A stretch of DNA of 64,000 nucleotides from Carya illinoinensis (taxonomy: Eukaryota > Streptophyta > Magnoliopsida > Fagales > Juglandaceae), in contig NC_056766.1 in assembly GCF_018687715.1 (NCBI RefSeq), positions 28,362,433-28,426,432 of the forward strand, in the 5' to 3' direction. The translations under genes were made by a program, and so were the position numbers. Every line of letters starts with the position of its first letter. The first letter of the stretch is position 1. Of this stretch, positions 60,275-64,000 are shown in pieces. Under the pieces are notes generated by a model. It ran no database searches. It was given only the letters and a program-made list of their open reading frames with translations, and was not told the origin of the DNA.

Positions 60275-62638
60275 GTTGTCTACGATTCTTAAGGTCAATT
60301 TACTCCAAAAGAAGGCCTCGAGAATCGTTAAGATAAAATATGTGATAGAGATAGTCCGTAGGAATCCATGTAAAAATAAATTCCAAGAGCGGGTCATTGG
60401 TTTTCAATTTCACTTGTGTTAAGTAATAAAGATTTTCGAGCACAAGGCTAGGTGAGAGATGTACTCGACTACTTAGAGTACAAGAACAAAAATCAGCTTT
60501 GGCAAGAGATGTGCTATACTGCTAAGAGTGCAAGCAGAAGCTCGGTTTTGGCGTGAGATGGGATCGACCACATTAGGTGTGAGTGTGGGGCTCGGTTTTA
60601 GCAGGAGATGGGCTTGAATTGTTGTTTGCATTTCCGTTTTGGTATTGATGTTGGAGTTCGTTTGTAGAAATCGATACTAAGTGGTCAGGGAGCCCATTGA
60701 CCCCTGGGTCCACCTTAGGCAGCTGACGAGCCCGTTGACTTGTTTCTGAAGGTAACCCTTGCAAGGCAGTTTTGGAGCTCAGAAGTAATCCATTGGCGTT
60801 GATTATGGCATTAGTGTAAATACTCGGAGTTTACTAAAGGAGATGTTGTGTTGGGAGTAAAGTTGGGCAGTCGAAATATTGGACCTACCGTAACTTTGCC
60901 GTGAGAGAGGTCAAGCAGCTAAAAGACTGGACCTGCATGTTGACTCTTGGTGAGGAACTAGGTTTTGTTTGAAGGATATGTTTGACCGTGCTACAAAAGT
61001 CAAACCAGTTAGTGTAGATAATCCCCAATCACAAGTGTGAGATTTACAAACATGAATCGTCTTACTAGAGCAGGGCGAAGGTTTGAGGTGGGCCAGTGAG
61101 GCTAGTGGGGAGCAATGTTTTGACGGTTATGAAGGTTCAGGGTGCCCATGATACCAAGTAGACTATGTATTTGGTGTCCCATGTTGCAGGGATGAGTTCC
61201 AGCAAAGTATGTTCCCAGGTGTGCCTACACCAGGATTCCAGCAAAACTTTAAGGAGCTTGGTGAAGAGAGACAGGGTGATTAGGCCATTGTTTGTGATTT
61301 TCGCTTAACTGTGTTTGTCCATCATTGCTTTTTCTTCTTCTTCTTTTTTCTCATTCTCTCTATTTTTTTCTTATATTCTTTTGTTGAGGCTGTTCACTGC
61401 TGGGGGCTTACTCGCGTGCACGTTAATGCCAAATAGTTTATTCCTATGAAGACATAATGAGACATCTTAAAGGTGCCTGAGTGGGGCTACCGGCTATGTA
61501 GCCAGTATTTCATGCCATAGGAACCAATTTTGTTAGTAAAAATGAAATTCACACAAATTTTGAAACAAACAAACCTGGGTATTTTAGCTGTTGTAGCCTA
61601 TTTTTGCTTGACTGAAATTGTCTGCTACTAGTTGCATTGTCCTTCTTCCCTCCTTTTTTGTTTTTATCGTTTACCGTTAGCGTGCCGTGGAAGGTGCCTG
61701 CATGGAGTCGAACTTCTTCTCTGTGGCTAAGGGACTTTGAGTGGCTAGGCAACCCATTATGGCTAAGGAACTTTGTGTCCAGGCAAGCTCGTGGCTTAGA
61801 AGCTTACATGTGGTCGAGATACTTATGTTAGTTGAGGAACTCCAGAAGCAGCTCAACAGGTGGTGAGTTTATCATAAGTCTGTGGATGGGTAACTCACTT
61901 TGGCCCAGCAAGCTCATGGTTTGGAAACAGCTTGGCTATCGATAGCGTTAGTCTCCCTTGGCTTGTGCCTGTGGTAGCGATGAGATGCTTTGTCTTAGAG
62001 GAGCTTTGTCATTCGAGGAAAAAATAGTGGTGTTTTAGGAGGCAACTGGTGGAGGCTGAGAGAGTGATTGTCCGCTTGCAAGTTCATGCTAAGCAAGCTT
62101 AGGCCGACCTAGTGCTTAGGCCAAGCCTGTGGCCAAACAACTTGTACATGGTCAAGCAGTGGTCGCAAAATTTTGTGGCTGGGCAAGGGTTTGCATGGTA
62201 GGACCATGGCCTTGCATCCCACCTTGGCTAAGGAGAATGATGACTGGGCAAGGGGTGGTCAAGTAAGCTTTGGCTAAGAGAAGCATTGTCTGGGCAAGGT
62301 CAAGCCAAGTAAGGAGTTGCCCACCATGTACATTGTATGATGGTTGCCTACGTGCATGACTGAGATGGGTGGATGCTCACATGCATGTGGCCGAGATGGG
62401 TGGCTGAGTGCATGGTTGTCTTCGTGGGAGATGGTCAAGGACCACCCCGGAGGAGATAGACAACTCTAGCGCCCTCGTCTCGCCATGGTTGGACATTGGC
62501 CAAGTAACTTCGACCACGTGAATTCCCATGCACATGTTGCATGCATCGCATATGAAGCCTTTATTTAGCGTGCCGAAAAATTGGTATTCTCCCACTTCCA
62601 ATGTAGAAAGTAAATCAGATCCCACAGACGGTACAAAC
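60275..62638 (-). mobile_element. Internal region of a non-autonomous LTR retrotransposon
   Basis: 2.36 kb with no gag, protease, RT or integrase wording in any frame; the longest frames are under 85 codons. Next to the right LTR, the minus strand reads GTTTGTACCGTCTGTGGGAT (62619-62638). It resembles the TTGGCGCCGTCTGTGGG-type primer-binding region I recall for some plant Ty3/gypsy elements. Bases 61680-62330 are built of degenerate GGCTAAG/GGGCAAG/AGCTTG words. The size and lack of genes suit a LARD-like element. Confidence 0.75.
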
Positions 62639-63241
62639 TGTTAATACCAAAAATCGCATAATAGGTTGGAAGGGAAAAAGAGTTTTCTTGGCCCACTGCA
62701 ATGATTTGAGCCTCAATCAGTTTGGTTTGAAGCCCTCGGCAGCAATATGGTGTGTTTGTACTGTAATCTGGGCCTTGATCCATGGTTTTAAATATGAGAT
62801 AAATGCAAGAAAAATAAAAGATATGCAGACACGCAGATTTACATGGTTCGATATAATGTTGGGTTGTTTGGAGAGTAAATATACTATAATATGATTATTT
62901 TACAGTCTCTTATCCTCATTATACAATGAAAGTTTGTGATCTATTTTCTAAAGATCTTCTCTCTAGAGCCCTCGTTGCGAGGTTAAAGAAACTAAAGAAT
63001 AACTTGAAGTTTGAACGTTCCCTTTCTCGTTCAATCTAATCCCCCTTCATCCTCTATCTCTCATTCTTCCTTTACATCACCTATCTCCCTCCTTTATGTC
63101 ACATCTCCTCTTTTTTCTCATAACATACTATCTTTCCTAAGCCTTTTATCCTCTCCTCTACCACCCTCTTCTTCCTTCCTAATGAGACTTCCACCCTTGG
63201 ACGAGGCTTGGAGGGCTATTATGGGCCTTTTATCCCCTTAA
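62639..63241 (-). repeat. LTR (5' LTR if the element is minus strand)
   Basis: It begins TGTTAATACCAAAAATCG and ends TATCCCCTTAA (the final CA has mutated to AA). CATGA follows at 63242-63246, the same 5 bases that precede the other LTR. I estimate the two LTRs at roughly 80% identical by eye, so the insertion is old. Confidence 0.88.
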
Positions 63242-63350
63242 CATGACAACATAGAATCTTATACAATTGTAAATGTCAGCAGGCTATTCCCAAGAAAATT
63301 ATGTTTAGAAACATCTTAAGACTAGCCGGTGAGTAAATAATCACTTACTT

Positions 63351-63675
63351 AACCATTATTTGGATGTTGAGATGAGAAATCTGTAAATAGTAATGATATA
63401 GTTTGTGAATAATAGTGAAATAGTTTGAGTTAAAATGTTTTTATGGGGTTTTGAAAAAAGAGAGAAAAAGTTGAATAAAAATATTATAAAATTAAAATAT
63501 TGTTAGAATGTTATCTTTTAATATTGTGTTTGTTGGATTTGAAAAAATTTAATTATTTTTTATATTTTGTTTAGAAGTTTGGAAAAACTATAATGATTAA
63601 ATTAAAAGATTGAAGTTTTGAAATTAAAAAGTATTTGTATTTGAGATGAGGCCATTTTGCAATCCAAATGGGGCT
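63351..63675 (+). mobile_element. Tourist-like MITE copy F, most complete
   Basis: It starts CCATTATTTGGATGTTGAGA, then GAAATAGTTTGAGTTAAAAT, GAGAGAAAAAGTTGAATAAA, AAATATTGTTAGAATGTTAT and TTTGTTTAGAAGTTTGGAAA. It ends ATTTTGCAATCCAAATGGGG. It has an intact core of about 325 bp, and TTTGGAT is inverted at the two ends. Confidence 0.75.
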
Positions 63676-63847
63676 TACACTTATGAGCAAAACTTAAAAC
63701 CATAAGAGGTGACAAACTCAGTTTTACACCCTTCAATGAGTTAGAGACACATCAGGCATATAGTAGACCCAAATACAACCAATAAAACTCTTATTTTTCC
63801 TCTATCACAGCCCCTCGGTCACAAAGTTCATTCTCCTTCAGTCGTGT

Positions 63848-63904
<57 letters not shown>

Positions 63905-64000
63905 AAGCTCTATCATTCTCTTCAAGCCTAATTTTGCTTCGATCCTCAAAGTTCGTCTCTGTGTTCGCATTCTGCCGACTATTTTCATCACTGTAGAAGA
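63676..64000 (+). other. Right edge: (CT)25 tract, possible leader of the next gene
   Basis: A perfect CT dinucleotide run at 63851-63900 sits in a pyrimidine-rich context (TTCATTCTCCTTCAG before it, CTCTATCATTCTCTTC after). Long CT tracts are common in plant 5' leaders, so a plus-strand gene may begin just beyond the window. No start codon with a recognisable protein is present. Confidence 0.35.

Noticed and set aside
59644..63241. Retrozyme (hammerhead-bearing LTR element)
   Set aside because: I looked for the CTGANGA and GAAA core of a hammerhead in the LTRs and did not find it; the interior is also far longer than usual.
63791..63991. Minus-strand frame with an (ER)n repeat
   Set aside because: Translation of the CT dinucleotide tract.
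1..64000. CRISPR array, operon or bacterial-type system
   Set aside because: The window is plant nuclear DNA; no regular spacer-repeat pattern was seen.

Overview
The window is nuclear DNA of a woody dicot. It is AT-rich and dominated by introns and transposon relics, with plant-type splice sites, plant L1-like LINEs carrying the zf-RVT finger, tRNA-derived SINEs and Tourist-like MITEs. The LINE and MITE sequences remind me of Fagales trees such as walnut or hickory, but that placement comes from memory and is tentative.

One host gene fills three quarters of the window. It is the minus-strand gene for the plant TPR/Mlp homologue NUCLEAR PORE ANCHOR (NUA). It starts at 48200 and runs off the left edge. 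I placed 45 coding exons (1,525 codons) by eye. All have GT/AG borders, all reading frames join without a break, and the order matches Arabidopsis NUA as I remember it. The last roughly quarter of the protein lies beyond base 1.

The introns hold most of the mobile DNA. Three of them (40167-47378, 34674-39654 and 24225-33965) carry LINEs, LTR relics and SINEs. The two largest LINE copies, at about 40.4-45.9 kb and 29.8-33.9 kb, lie antisense to NUA. Several introns also carry very short insertions (about 13-125 bp) that look like LINE 3' tails with poly-A. Each is bracketed by a 9-18 bp direct repeat, as expected of severely 5'-truncated target-primed insertions. A GC-rich Mutator-like non-autonomous element (5433-6026, 10-bp target duplication) and a 147-bp MITE (22932-23078) are also intronic.

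Upstream of NUA (48.2-64 kb) I recognise no host gene. The region holds a decayed PIF/Harbinger element (about 48646-58031, TTA flanks) with a transposase relic and a Myb/SANT relic. It is interrupted by a 5'-truncated LINE with a perfect 13-bp target duplication. Next comes a MITE split by a roughly 640-bp insertion, then a non-autonomous LTR retrotransposon (LTRs 59644-60274 and 62639-63241, CATGA duplication), then another MITE. The right edge has a (CT)25 tract that may belong to the leader of the next gene.

I found no undescribed system. The most noteworthy signals are the cluster of micro-insertions with target duplications, the ATGA stop/start overlap between the LINE ORFs, and the nesting that dates the elements relative to each other.
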